Shown here piece after piece: positions 8,184 through 17,023 of a stretch of DNA of 64,000 nucleotides. The DNA lies in the NCBI RefSeq assembly GCF_000013625.1, contig NC_009659.1, forward strand, positions 3,596,001 to 3,660,000, given 5' to 3'. Both the position numbers and the translations under genes were made by a program. The stretch is from Janthinobacterium sp. Marseille. Lineage in GTDB: Bacteria > Pseudomonadota > Gammaproteobacteria > Burkholderiales > Burkholderiaceae_D. Under the pieces are notes generated by a model that was not told the origin of the DNA, made no database searches, and saw only the letters and a list, made by a program, of their open reading frames with translations. Within the stretch, counting starts at the first letter, position 1. Each line of letters opens with the position of its first letter.

Positions 8184-8759
8184 TCAGGCCAGCAGCATCG
8201 CTATTTGTGCCGAAGCATGTTCGGAAGGATTTTGTTTGAAACCTGTTTTTGCATAGCGTTGCCAGTGCCCGAGTACTGCATTAGCTATCAGGTTGGCGCG
8301 TACCGCGACCTCGGCCTCATTCGCCTGCCCTTGCGTCGCGGCGATGCGCAAGGATTGCTTGAGCGCCAGTTCAATGCGGTCTATGAATTGATTCATCCGC
8401 GTTTGCAGGCGTTCGTCTTCATTCACCAGTGCATCGCCTATCATCACACGCGTCATGCCGGGATTGCGTTCGGCGAAGTTGAGCAACATCAGGATCACCG
8501 CCTGCACCTGCGACAAACCGTTTTCCTGCTGTTCGGTAATTTTGTTGATCAGGCCGAATACCGTCGTTTCGATGAATTCGATCAGGCCCTCGAACATTTG
8601 CGCCTTGCTGGCGAAATGCCGATACAGCGCAGCTTCCGACACTTCCAGTCGAGCCGCCAATGCTGCGGTGGTGATTTTCTCCCCTTTCGGCTGCTCCAGC
8701 ATAGTCGCCAATGTCTGGAGTATCTGCAGCTTGCGTTCACCTGGTTTTGTAGTTGCCAT
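8184..8759 (-). CDS. slmA: Nucleoid occlusion factor SlmA (TetR family)
   Basis: SlmA binds chromosomal sites and blocks FtsZ assembly over the nucleoid. The 191-residue protein has an N-terminal TetR helix-turn-helix (about residues 10-57, with TTAALAARLEVSEAALYRHF). The C-terminal dimer domain contains NERNPGMTRVM-like and NEDERLQ-type stretches characteristic of SlmA. The neighbouring pyrimidine nucleotidase gene, transcribed the same way, matches the order usual in Burkholderiales, where argB lies just upstream. Here two extra genes separate argB from the pair. Confidence 0.93.
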   Translation of the reverse strand: MATTKPGERKLQILQTLATMLEQPKGEKITTAALAARLEVSEAALYRHFASKAQMFEGLIEFIETTVFGLINKITEQQENGLSQVQAVILMLLNFAERNPGMTRVMIGDALVNEDERLQTRMNQFIDRIELALKQSLRIAATQGQANEAEVAVRANLIANAVLGHWQRYAKTGFKQNPSEHASAQIAMLLA

Positions 8760-8826
8760 AATAATTTTTATAAGTAGGTTAGCAATCTAAAACTCATTCT
8801 GCGGATAGCGGTGACTCAACTCGCCG

Positions 8827-9552
8827 CTAGCGCAATCGGTGCAACTGCCTGAATAGTTGCCCTACGGATTTTACTTTGACATCGACATAAATTGGGCGTT
8901 TTGTGCAACCCACTGTTGCGTGATAGCCAGTCAATGCCTGCTTGTTGGAGTCGGCGGCCAGGTATTGCGTCACCCAGGCCGTGCCCATACCCAGCTCCTT
9001 GGCCCCCTTCAGGTGGCTCACGGTATCTTCCACCAATACACAGCGCTGTGCACTGATCCTTTCCCGCGCCAGCAATTTACGCAACATTTGCTTCGATGGT
9101 TTGGGCTTCAGGCGGCCATGCACGCGCATCGCCTCTATCGGTATATGTTTGGCAAAATGCCGGTGCAAGCCGAGGTGGCGCAATACATCGCGCGAATAGC
9201 GGCGTGGTGCATTCGTCAGCAGGATCTTGCGTCCCGGCAGGCCGCGCAGCAAGCGCGCCAGCCCGCGCTCGGCGCGTATCATCGTCGGCAAATCATCAAA
9301 ACGATGTGCTTCACGCAAGAAATCCTCTGGTCTTACCTGATGATGATTTACCATACCGAGCAAAGTGGCACCATAGCGCTGCCAATACGCGACACGCGCG
9401 CGATTGACGGCCGCCTCATCCGAAGCCAGACCATTCTGCTTCAAGACCTGGGCAATATAAACATTCATATTCAGATGAATCGCGGGGAAAATCGCATGCG
9501 ATGCATTGTGCAGTGTGTTATCCAGGTCAAACAGCCAGGTCAGCTTGGGCAT
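8827..9552 (-). CDS. HAD-family pyrimidine 5'-nucleotidase
   Basis: This haloacid dehalogenase-type phosphatase, like yeast Sdt1 and related bacterial proteins, probably dephosphorylates pyrimidine nucleotides. The catalytic motif I is FDLDNTL with D9 as nucleophile and D11 as acid/base. Motif II is LLTNAP and the late motif is VEDTVSHLKGAKELG. Length (241 aa) is normal. It is followed by slmA 67 bases downstream and diverges from the TraB-like gene with 43 bases between start codons. Exact substrate is inferred from family. Confidence 0.85.
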   Translation of the reverse strand: MPKLTWLFDLDNTLHNASHAIFPAIHLNMNVYIAQVLKQNGLASDEAAVNRARVAYWQRYGATLLGMVNHHQVRPEDFLREAHRFDDLPTMIRAERGLARLLRGLPGRKILLTNAPRRYSRDVLRHLGLHRHFAKHIPIEAMRVHGRLKPKPSKQMLRKLLARERISAQRCVLVEDTVSHLKGAKELGMGTAWVTQYLAADSNKQALTGYHATVGCTKRPIYVDVKVKSVGQLFRQLHRLR

Positions 9553-9595
9553 CGTTTATATTCGTATCGGGTATTCAAAACATTAAGGGAGTTGC

Positions 9596-10540
9596 ATGCG
9601 TCGTACCATCGTTTTTGTTTTTACCGTGCTCTTGGGCCTGTTCACAGGCAGTGTACAAGCCGACAGCGCATCGGCACTCGCCACAACGTCACAAAAAACT
9701 GCACAGAAGCCTGGCGCGCCACAACGCGGCACCCTGTATCGTGTCACTTATCGCGGCAATACCAGTTATCTGTTCGGCACGGTACACGTCGGCAAGACTG
9801 CATTTTACCCACTCGAGCCGCAAGTCACACAAGCGCTGGCGGCGGCAAAGAAACTGGTGATCGAAGTCGACATCCGCAATACCGAGGCCATGCGCCAGGC
9901 CATTATGCGCCATGGCCTCTACCCGGACGGACAAACCATTAATCAACACCTGTCAGCTGACGCCACAGCACAGTTGCGCCAGGCCCTGCGCCGCAGCGGT
10001 ACGCCTTTTGAAAGCATTGCACGGATGAAGCCGTGGATGGTGGCCAACCTCTTACTGGTGCAAGAGATGGCGCGCAGTGGCTTCCCGAGCGAGCAAGGGA
10101 TAGAGTTGCACTTCCTCGCCATCGCAGAACAACAAAAGAAAAAAGTGCAGGAACTGGAAACGGCAGACTACCAACTTTCGCTCTTCGATAGCATGAGCGA
10201 TGCGGAACAGGAAGAGTACCTGATCGAAAACCTGACCGAACTGGCTAGCGGCGAGGCGATGAAAAAAGCGCTGGAATTGATCAATGCATGGCAAAGCGCA
10301 GACGCGAAAGCACTGGATGCGGCCTTGCTGGAAATGCAAAAAGGCGAAAACGCTTCAGATCGCTTCCTGCAAACCGTGTTGCTCGATCAACGTAATCCGA
10401 ATATGGCAAAACAGGTCGAAGCGCTGTTGAAAACCGATAAAAACAGCTTTGTGGCGGTAGGCGCGCTGCATCTGCTGGGTGCCAAAGGCGTGCCCAGCCT
10501 GCTGCAACAACGTGGCTACCAGGTACAGAAACTGTATTGA
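9596..10540 (+). CDS. TraB/GumN-family exported protein
   Basis: The 314-residue protein has a signal peptide (about residues 1-22, ending VQA). It carries the two conserved family motifs: GTVH in YLFGTVHVG near the N-terminus and GALH in FVAVGALHLLG near the C-terminus. TraB/GumN proteins are proposed metallo-hydrolases or proteases related to Tiki. The biochemical role in bacteria is poorly known, and none is assigned here. A good ribosome-binding site (AAGGGAG) precedes the ATG. Together with the EAL gene downstream it interrupts the usual argB-nucleotidase-slmA order. Confidence 0.85.
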   Translation: MRRTIVFVFTVLLGLFTGSVQADSASALATTSQKTAQKPGAPQRGTLYRVTYRGNTSYLFGTVHVGKTAFYPLEPQVTQALAAAKKLVIEVDIRNTEAMRQAIMRHGLYPDGQTINQHLSADATAQLRQALRRSGTPFESIARMKPWMVANLLLVQEMARSGFPSEQGIELHFLAIAEQQKKKVQELETADYQLSLFDSMSDAEQEEYLIENLTELASGEAMKKALELINAWQSADAKALDAALLEMQKGENASDRFLQTVLLDQRNPNMAKQVEALLKTDKNSFVAVGALHLLGAKGVPSLLQQRGYQVQKLY

Positions 10541-10546
10541 ACCAGG

Positions 10547-10567
10547 CTTCCGGCCCTCTGCCGGAGG
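10547..10567 (+). terminator. Small hairpin after the TraB/GumN gene
   Basis: An eight-pair stem (10547-10554 with 10560-10567, including one G-T pair) around a CCTCT loop lies six bases after the stop codon. No T tract follows, so terminator activity is uncertain. Confidence 0.4.
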
Positions 10568-10588
10568 TCATGCAGCCACAGCAAATAG

Positions 10589-10617
10589 TTGTCATAAATA
10601 ACTTTATTTGCGAAAAT
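10589..10617 (+). promoter_or_regulatory. Putative sigma-70 promoter for the EAL gene
   Basis: TTGTCA at 10589-10594 and GAAAAT at 10612-10617 are separated by 17 bases in AT-rich sequence. The start codon at 10779 would leave a leader of about 155 bases, in which nothing else was recognised. Confidence 0.45.
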
Positions 10618-10778
10618 TATTTTCCCGTGGCAACATGCATTCAGGAAATCGCCGCTAGAAGAAAGACGCATAATTCGATGTTCGCTATTCCCGAATAGTC
10701 ACATCGATTCCAGCGCAGCATTCAATAATTCGTATCGACCCAGCACCAAACTGATGTTGTCTCCCGAAGGAATGTCTG

Positions 10779-12455
10779 ATGAACACTATGCGATTGTTCG
10801 AATGGCTGGCCGTACATATCCGTGCGCTACGGATAGTCATGGTACCCGTCCTCATCGCATTGATCTATGGTGTGCATTCACTTGTCTACATCACCGGCGG
10901 CATTAAATTCGTTTACTCCCATTCAATGTATCTGGCCATCATGCTGGCCGGCTTTGTATTCGGCATGCGGGGTGGGCTGGTAGTAGGTTTGGTAGGCGGC
11001 ATTGTGCTTGGCCCATTCATGCCGATCGACGTCAGCACCGGCGAACAGCAGGCAACACTCAACTGGTTGTACCGCACCGGCTTCTTCATGCTGGTCGGAT
11101 TTTCCTGTGGTGCCGCCAGCGATAGCGTCAGGGCTTATTTGCGCCACCTGAAATGGATTGCCCGTCATGACCTGGCGACGCAACTACCGAACCGCAGCGC
11201 CCTGCTCGACTCCCTGGCAGCACTGCCGAAAGTAAAAAGCAATTCCAATCTGCATGTCCTCGTCGTGGTCTCGCTGCAGAACGCAATGGAATTGAAGTCG
11301 GCCTTTGGCTTCGACGTGATCGAAGAAGTAATACGGCAATCTGCTGCCCGCTATACCAATATCCTGCAGGACAAAGTACAGGTCTATCGTATAGACCCAG
11401 AGCAGTTAGGCATCCTGGTCAAAAATCGGGATGCCCAAACCATCAATCTCCTGCTCGCAGAGTTGGTCAGGGGCGCACGCCAGCCCTATCAATTCAATGC
11501 TATCCCCATCCATGCCGACTCCCGCCTCGGTTATGCCACTTTCAGCAAAGTCGTACAGTCACCCGAGTTTTACCTGCAAAGAGCCGAATCCGCGCTGATT
11601 TCCGCCGACGAAGACGCACTGGATTGCGTGGCCTACAGTCCGGAAACCAGCAACTTCGCGAAAGAAAACCTGTCGATACTCGGCAGCCTGATGAGCGCCA
11701 TCAAGGAAGGCCAGCTCTCGCTGCACTACCAGCCAAAGATTTGCATCCGTACCGGTGAAGTGCATAGTGTGGAAGCGCTAATGCGCTGGAACCACCCGGA
11801 GCGCGGCAACATCCCGCCGGCGATTTTCATTCCGCGCGCAGAACAAAGTACGCTGATCAACCTGATTACCGAATTCGCGCTGGAACAGGCTATGAAGCAA
11901 ATCGTCCTGTGGCGCCAGCAAGGCATACACCTGCCGATAGCAGTCAATATCTCACCACGCAATTTGCTGCAACCCGGGTTCTCCGACCTGGTGCTGTCGC
12001 TATTGCAACGCTATGAAGTCAGCGGACAGTCGCTGGAACTGGAGGTGACCGAAGGCGCACTGATGACCGATATCGCGCGCACCATCATCGAATTGAGTCG
12101 CCTGGCCGAAGCCAAGATCACAATCTCCATCGATGACTTTGGCACCGGCTATTCATCACTGCAATACCTGCACCAATTGCCGATTTCGCTGATCAAGATC
12201 GACCAATCCTTCGTGCGTCGCCTGCCCGACGATAAAGGTGCGGTGCATATTGTCGAAGCCGCTGTCACGCTGGCGCACAAGATGGGCATGCAAACCATCG
12301 CCGAAGGCGTGGAAGAACAAAGCGCATATAAATTACTATCTGATTTAGGCTGCGACATTGCGCAAGGCTATATGATTTCGCGTCCGCTGCCGGCAGCGGA
12401 GTTCGAAAAATGGCATGCGCAATATCAGGCCGAAGCCTTATCGCTGACGGCATAA
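10779..12455 (+). CDS. Membrane EAL-domain c-di-GMP phosphodiesterase with degenerate GGDEF domain
   Basis: Residues 15-120 form several membrane segments. They are followed by a GGDEF-like domain (about 130-290) whose active site reads DPEQL at 206-210, so it is probably catalytically dead. The EAL domain (about 302-550) is intact: E332-A333-L334, E425 in LEVTE, DDFGTGYS at 452-459, K473 in LIKID, and E509 in AEGVEE. The expected activity is c-di-GMP hydrolysis, possibly tuned by nucleotide binding to the degenerate domain; the latter is inference. A GAAGGA ribosome-binding site precedes the ATG. It ends at a bidirectional terminator shared with argB. Confidence 0.9.
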   Translation: MNTMRLFEWLAVHIRALRIVMVPVLIALIYGVHSLVYITGGIKFVYSHSMYLAIMLAGFVFGMRGGLVVGLVGGIVLGPFMPIDVSTGEQQATLNWLYRTGFFMLVGFSCGAASDSVRAYLRHLKWIARHDLATQLPNRSALLDSLAALPKVKSNSNLHVLVVVSLQNAMELKSAFGFDVIEEVIRQSAARYTNILQDKVQVYRIDPEQLGILVKNRDAQTINLLLAELVRGARQPYQFNAIPIHADSRLGYATFSKVVQSPEFYLQRAESALISADEDALDCVAYSPETSNFAKENLSILGSLMSAIKEGQLSLHYQPKICIRTGEVHSVEALMRWNHPERGNIPPAIFIPRAEQSTLINLITEFALEQAMKQIVLWRQQGIHLPIAVNISPRNLLQPGFSDLVLSLLQRYEVSGQSLELEVTEGALMTDIARTIIELSRLAEAKITISIDDFGTGYSSLQYLHQLPISLIKIDQSFVRRLPDDKGAVHIVEAAVTLAHKMGMQTIAEGVEEQSAYKLLSDLGCDIAQGYMISRPLPAAEFEKWHAQYQAEALSLTA

Positions 12456-12490
12456 GCAAATACGATATTCCACTCCCGCCGCACCATATA

Positions 12491-12528
12491 AAAAAAGCGT
12501 AAGGACCATTTGATCCTTACGCTTTTTT
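12491..12528. terminator. Bidirectional terminator between the EAL gene and argB
   Basis: A nine-pair stem (12497-12505 with 12514-12522) is flanked by six A residues on the left and six T residues on the right. It can terminate transcription from both convergent genes. Confidence 0.9.
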
Positions 12529-12545
12529 ATTGGACTGAATCTGTA

Positions 12546-13439
12546 TCAGTGCGAACGTATCATCGTGCCGAATGCCTGTTCGGTCAGCACTTCCAGCAAC
12601 AGCGAATGTTCGATGCGACCGTCGATGATGTGTACGGTATTGACGCCGGATTTGGCAGCGTCCAGTGCCGACGAAATCTTCGGCAACATGCCGCCGGAGA
12701 TAGTGCCGTCTTCAAACATTTCATCGATTTCGCGTGCCGACAAGTCGGTCAGCAAATTGCCCTGCTTGTCTTGCACACCGGCGATATTCGTCATCATGAT
12801 CAGCTTTTCAGCTTTCAGGATCTCGGCAATCTTGCCGGCCACGACGTCGGCATTGATGTTGTATGCCTGGCCATCATCACCAAAGCCGATAGGCGAAATG
12901 ATAGGAATGAAAGCATCATCCTGCAGCGCTTTCACGACCGCCGGATTGATTGCTTCGATATCACCGACAAAACCGATGTCGAGGAATTGGCCCGGATGTT
13001 CCTTGTCCGGCATCTGCATCTTCTTGGCGCGGATCAAACCGCCATCCTTGCCGGTCAGGCCGACTGCCTGGCCGCCGTAGTGGTTGATCAGCATCACGAT
13101 ATCCTGCTGCACTTCACCGCCCAGCACCCACTCCACGACTTCCATTGTTTCTTCGTCGGTGATGCGCATGCCTTGCACGAAGGTGCCTTGCTTGCCGATT
13201 TTTTTCAGCGCGTTATCGATTTGCGGGCCACCGCCATGCACCACAACCGGGTTCATGCCGACCAGCTTCAATAAAATCACGTCGCGCGCGAAGCCGTGCT
13301 TCAGGCGCTCTTCGGTCATCGCATTGCCGCCGTATTTGACGACAATGGTCTTGCCGTGAAATTTGCGGATATACGGCAGCGCCTCGGCCAGAATTTGCGC
13401 CTGTATTTGTGGCGAAACTACAGTAAGATCAGCGTTCAT
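12546..13439 (-). CDS. argB: Acetylglutamate kinase
   Basis: ArgB phosphorylates N-acetylglutamate in the second step of arginine synthesis in the cytoplasm. The 297-residue amino-acid kinase shows the glycine-rich KYGGNAM motif, HGGGPQID and the GGMLPK region near the C-terminus. The ATG at 13439 starts [10 protein letters not shown]; an upstream in-frame TTG at 13448 is less likely. It stands alone between a bidirectional terminator and a divergent sigma-factor gene 140 bases away. Confidence 0.96.
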   Translation of the reverse strand: MNADLTVVSPQIQAQILAEALPYIRKFHGKTIVVKYGGNAMTEERLKHGFARDVILLKLVGMNPVVVHGGGPQIDNALKKIGKQGTFVQGMRITDEETMEVVEWVLGGEVQQDIVMLINHYGGQAVGLTGKDGGLIRAKKMQMPDKEHPGQFLDIGFVGDIEAINPAVVKALQDDAFIPIISPIGFGDDGQAYNINADVVAGKIAEILKAEKLIMMTNIAGVQDKQGNLLTDLSAREIDEMFEDGTISGGMLPKISSALDAAKSGVNTVHIIDGRIEHSLLLEVLTEQAFGTMIRSH

Positions 13440-13579
13440 ATCGGTCAAGTTGGGTTTGAAAGGTTCTGAAAATGGATGACCGCGATTTTACAGCGAATGC
13501 CAATTGATTTCTTGGCTCTTTGCCGGAATTTCCATGAATATTCGGCAGCTGTATTGCCCAAACGACAAAACCACCCGCA

Positions 13580-14176
13580 ATGACGCCCCATTCATCCTCC
13601 GCGCCACCCACTGAATTGACACGGGGACTGGAGTCCCTGCGCCCGGCCTTGCTGCGCTTTGCACTGCTGCAGTTGCGCGACCAGGCGCTGGCCGAAGACG
13701 TGGTGCAGGACGCCTTGATTGCGGTACTGGAGAAGCCGGACAGCTTTGCCGGGCAATCTTCGCTACGCACCTATGTCACAGCCATCATGAAGTACAAGAT
13801 CATCGACGCGCTGCGCGCCGGCCAGCGTACGCGTCAATTCGAGGGGCACGACGAGCAATCGGATGATGATTTGATCGATGCGCTCTTCACCGCCGATGGC
13901 CATGCGCGCGAAACGCCGCAAGCCTGGAGTGATCCGGTAGCGACGGTACAGGAACAGGATTTCTTCCGCGTACTGGAAATTTGCCTGGAGAAACTACCGG
14001 CAAAAACCGCGCGCATTTTCATGATGCGCGAGTGGCTGGAACTGGAAACCGAAGAAATCTGTAAGGAATTGGATATTTCCTCGTCTAATGCCTGGGTGAT
14101 GCTGTATCGCGCACGCCTGCATTTGCGCGCCTGCCTCGACCTGAACTGGTTCGGCAATCAGCCCGCGCCACGCTAA
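13580..14176 (+). CDS. ECF-type RNA polymerase sigma factor
   Basis: This 198-residue sigma-70 family protein has region 2 at about residues 22-90 (RDQALAEDVVQDALIAVLEKP, shortened here: DVVQDALIAVL) and region 4 at about 130-185 (LPAKTARIFMMREW, then the EICKELDISSSNAW helix-turn-helix). An acidic linker of about 40 residues (around 85-125) is longer than in minimal ECF factors. It is followed 14 bases later by a zinc-finger anti-sigma candidate and then by a CWC protein, so it probably forms a self-contained regulatory cassette. The inducing signal and target genes cannot be read from the sequence. Confidence 0.9.
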   Translation: MTPHSSSAPPTELTRGLESLRPALLRFALLQLRDQALAEDVVQDALIAVLEKPDSFAGQSSLRTYVTAIMKYKIIDALRAGQRTRQFEGHDEQSDDDLIDALFTADGHARETPQAWSDPVATVQEQDFFRVLEICLEKLPAKTARIFMMREWLELETEEICKELDISSSNAWVMLYRARLHLRACLDLNWFGNQPAPR

Positions 14177-14190
14177 CTCATAGGAAAACC

Positions 14191-14394
14191 ATGGGACTCC
14201 CGACTTGCAAGGAAGTACATCAATTGGCATCTGCCAGGCTGGACCGACCGTTAAGCATGGTCGAGACCTTGCGTATGCGTATGCATTTGCTGGTGTGCGA
14301 CGCCTGTCGTGGCTTTAATGCGCAACTCGGCATCCTGCGCAATGCGATGCGCCAGATGCCGCTTATCGACCCTACGGAAAAGAAGGAAAAATGA
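14191..14394 (+). CDS. zf-HC2 small protein, probable soluble anti-sigma factor
   Basis: The 67-residue protein carries C6 and the H32-x3-C36-x2-C39 motif, the hallmark of zinc-containing anti-sigma domains. It has no membrane segment, so it would act in the cytoplasm on the ECF factor encoded just upstream. The Cys/His zinc site makes redox or metal sensing possible, which is inference. It overlaps the next gene by four bases (ATGA), and AGGAAA precedes its ATG. Confidence 0.8.
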   Translation: MGLPTCKEVHQLASARLDRPLSMVETLRMRMHLLVCDACRGFNAQLGILRNAMRQMPLIDPTEKKEK

Positions 14395-14606
14395 GTTCTT
14401 GCTCGCATTGCGGCGCGGCATTTTCATGCGGCATGGTCGACACGACTAGCAACGAAGCCTGCTGGTGCACCGCACTGCCGACTGCACCCAAAGCTGAAGT
14501 GCTGCGCAATGCCGACGGCAGTGCCAAGACTTGCATGTGCCCGGCCTGCCTGGCCTCCTTGCGGGCGCGTCGCCAGACGGCAGCGATGGCAGCCACTAAA
14601 TCCTGA
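14391..14606 (+). CDS. Cysteine-rich CWC family small protein
   Basis: The 71-residue protein has eight cysteines: C4, C7, C13, the C24-W25-C26 motif that names the family (PF14375), then C48, C50 and C53. The arrangement suggests binding of two metal ions, but the function is unknown. The four-base overlap with the zf-HC2 gene implies co-translation and a shared role with the sigma factor. Its stop is one base from the stop of the convergent SPOR gene, leaving no room for a terminator. Confidence 0.8.
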   Translation: MSSCSHCGAAFSCGMVDTTSNEACWCTALPTAPKAEVLRNADGSAKTCMCPACLASLRARRQTAAMAATKS

Positions 14607-14607
14607 C

Positions 14608-15321
14608 TCAGGCAGCCGTGTTGCTGCATGCACGCTCTTCCTGGCGCGGGAAGGTGGCACGGATTTTATCCAGGTTTGCTTTGGTAGGTGCATCTATGCG
14701 GCGCACTTGATAGGCGAATTTGGCTGGCGCAACATTGTGCGGACCAACCCGTGCACTACGCACGCCTTTTTGATTCAGGGCCGCAAGATGATTGCGCGCC
14801 GCTTCTTCCGATTTGAAGATGCCGAGCGAAATACCCCACTGCAAAGGTGTATGTTCGCTAATCACAAAGAAGTCATCGACCCCCAGGCGCTTTAACTCCC
14901 CACCTTTTTTATCAGCGGCTTCCTTATTGGCGAGTGGCGGGATGTAGACGATAAAGCGGGCATTTTCCTGCACCGGACGACGTATCAGGCGTTCCCCCAA
15001 AGCCAGTGCCGCCAGTTTCGCTTCAAAGTTTTTCGCTTCGGCCGCATCGAAATTGCCGATCTCGGTACAAGCCAGCACATCGGCGGCTTTCTCAGTCGTT
15101 TGCGGGATTTTTTCCGGCTCGACTACCGCGACTTTTTCCACCTTCTCGGCTGCACCGTTCTCGACAGGCAAAGGCAGCAGCTTCAACTGATCCGGATTCA
15201 ATTGCTGCTTCAGGCGCAAAGGATCATGGCTGGGCGGAATCAGCGCATCCAGATAACCATGCTGGAAGGCGTACAAGCCGCCGTTAATCAGTAACAGTAA
15301 GCCGAACAGGATTTTTAGCAT
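14608..15321 (-). CDS. SPOR-domain membrane protein
   Basis: The 237-residue protein has an N-terminal membrane anchor (about residues 3-22) and a C-terminal SPOR domain (about 145-215, with RFIVYIPPL and GISLGIFKSEEAA). SPOR domains bind denuded septal peptidoglycan, so a division-site or envelope role is likely. Its start overlaps the coaX stop by seven bases, making it the last gene of a birA-coaX-SPOR operon. No catalytic domain is visible. Confidence 0.87.
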   Translation of the reverse strand: MLKILFGLLLLINGGLYAFQHGYLDALIPPSHDPLRLKQQLNPDQLKLLPLPVENGAAEKVEKVAVVEPEKIPQTTEKAADVLACTEIGNFDAAEAKNFEAKLAALALGERLIRRPVQENARFIVYIPPLANKEAADKKGGELKRLGVDDFFVISEHTPLQWGISLGIFKSEEAARNHLAALNQKGVRSARVGPHNVAPAKFAYQVRRIDAPTKANLDKIRATFPRQEERACSNTAA

Positions 15322-16097
15322 GTTGGAGAATGTTGAATCGCTACTGTATGCAAGCCGATCAGGACCAGATTGTCGACACGCGTGTAATCAATCGAAAGAT
15401 GCGGCGCAATCAAGTCTGCCGCGCCACCCGCCAGAATGCAAGGAATAGGCAAATTGGGATAAGTACGCATTTGCGCCGCCACCGCACGCTCGATCGCCCC
15501 GGCTTGCGCCGCCAGGCAACCACTGACGATAGCTGCATCGGTATTGTCGGCAAATGGTTGCGTCAATGTGCTTTGCAATGCGACTTGCGGCAACTGTGCA
15601 GTATTCTTCGCCAGCGACGACGCCATCAAACCCAGGCCCGGCAAAATCATGCCACCGATAAATTCCCCCCCCGCACTCAAGGCATCAACCGTGGTTGCGG
15701 TACCGCAGGTCGCCACCACCAATGGCCCCTCCGGGAACAGGGCATGCGCACCGATCGCAGCGGCAAAACGGTCTGCGCCCAGCTGCGTCGGATTCAGGTA
15801 GCGATTCCGCACCCCACCCAACTCTGCTGCCGAGGCAAACCATTCCAGCGCTACCGGCCGGGTACCCAGCGTGTGCAATACCGCACGCTCCAGCTCACCG
15901 CGCAATTCATGGCCCGCCACATTCGACAACATGACACGGCCTATGCTGAAACCGCGCCATGCCTCGATCAGGGTTCCCGCTTCAGCGCGCGCGACGCTGC
16001 CCTGCTGCAGCCACTTGCCGGGTGTCTGCTCAGGCGCGGATCGATCGACCAGCGCCCATTTGATTCGTGTATTACCTGCATCGACCAATAACAGCAT
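15315..16097 (-). CDS. coaX: Type III pantothenate kinase
   Basis: CoaX phosphorylates pantothenate in the first step of coenzyme A synthesis. The 260-residue ASKHA-fold protein shows DAGNT near residue 6, GADR mid-protein and CGTATTVDAL. The ATG at 16097 gives MLLLVDAGNTRIKWA; a longer in-frame start at 16130 would overlap birA. It lies four bases after birA and overlaps the SPOR gene, so the three are co-transcribed. The birA-coaX pair is common in Betaproteobacteria. Confidence 0.95.
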   Translation of the reverse strand: MLLLVDAGNTRIKWALVDRSAPEQTPGKWLQQGSVARAEAGTLIEAWRGFSIGRVMLSNVAGHELRGELERAVLHTLGTRPVALEWFASAAELGGVRNRYLNPTQLGADRFAAAIGAHALFPEGPLVVATCGTATTVDALSAGGEFIGGMILPGLGLMASSLAKNTAQLPQVALQSTLTQPFADNTDAAIVSGCLAAQAGAIERAVAAQMRTYPNLPIPCILAGGAADLIAPHLSIDYTRVDNLVLIGLHTVAIQHSPTC

Positions 16098-16101
16098 CGC
16101 C

Positions 16102-16893
16102 TCAACCCTCCCTGATTCGCAACGATACATCGCCGGCGACTACCGTGATGCGACCTTGTGCAGTATCCAGCAACAAGCGGCCGCCGGCATCCACCCCGGC
16201 GGCATGGCCACTATGCAGTACCTGGCCCTGGTCGAGGATATTCACCGCCTGCCCGGCATAGGCATCCAACGCATTCCAGGCATCGACAAAGCCGGCAAAA
16301 CCCTCTTGCTCAAAACGTGGCAAAGCCTGCGCAAAGCCGTCCAGCAAAGCAGCCATTGCACGTTCAGGCTCTGCTGCCAGTTCGGTCGCTGCCACAACCG
16401 CGCGGCCGGTTTGCGCACTCAGGTCGGATGCCCGTGCAATATTAATCCCTACGCCGATCACCACCCAGCTCGCCGGCTGCCCGCTCTTGTCCGCCACTGT
16501 TTCGATCAGGATGCCGGCCAGCTTGCCATCGTCCTTCAAGACATCGTTCGGCCACTTCAGGCGGGCATCGACGCCAAAAGTACGCAAGGCTTCGGCAATC
16601 ACGACGCCGACCGCCAATGGCAAACCCAGCAAACCCTGAAGCGGCAAATTGAATTTCCACGCCAGCGAAAAAGTAAGCGCGGCACCGGCCGGCGTATGCC
16701 AGGCACGTCCGGCGCGTCCCTTGCCGGCAGTCTGTACTTGCGCCCACAACAGCGTTGGCTGCTGCAAATGCGGCGCGCGCGCCAGCAAATCGGCATTGGT
16801 CGAACCGGTTTCCGCCACGATCTCCAGCGCGATAGCTTGCGCCGCATTGGTGCAAAGGCCGGCCAGTCGTTGTGCTGATGGGAGTGGAGTCAT
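16102..16893 (-). CDS. birA: Biotin--[acetyl-CoA-carboxylase] ligase
   Basis: BirA activates biotin to biotinyl-AMP and attaches it to the biotin carboxyl carrier protein. The 263-residue catalytic protein contains the ligase motif ETGSTNADLL near the start, then GKGRAGRAWHTP and KWPNDVL. It lacks an N-terminal helix-turn-helix, so it is unlikely to repress biotin genes. The ATG at 16893 starts MTPLPSAQRL; the open frame continues upstream into the divergent gene and is rejected. It is the first gene of the birA-coaX-SPOR operon. Confidence 0.94.
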   Translation of the reverse strand: MTPLPSAQRLAGLCTNAAQAIALEIVAETGSTNADLLARAPHLQQPTLLWAQVQTAGKGRAGRAWHTPAGAALTFSLAWKFNLPLQGLLGLPLAVGVVIAEALRTFGVDARLKWPNDVLKDDGKLAGILIETVADKSGQPASWVVIGVGINIARASDLSAQTGRAVVAATELAAEPERAMAALLDGFAQALPRFEQEGFAGFVDAWNALDAYAGQAVNILDQGQVLHSGHAAGVDAGGRLLLDTAQGRITVVAGDVSLRIREG

Positions 16894-17023
16894 GTGCGCA
16901 TTGTAACGGGATGCTTGCCCCGACGAAACTGAAGTCGATATGGAAATGCCTGCGCATTGACCACCAATTTGCCCGCAAAGTACCGGCGTGACGCAAATTG
17001 CATTCTCCCTTACACTTGCCTGC

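Noticed and set aside
8857..9942. 361-codon forward open frame opposite the nucleotidase gene and into the TraB gene
   Set aside because: It is antisense to a well-supported HAD enzyme, then out of frame with the TraB gene, and its translation has no recognisable domain.
12510..13274. 254-codon forward open frame opposite argB
   Set aside because: It mirrors argB codons and runs through the bidirectional terminator.
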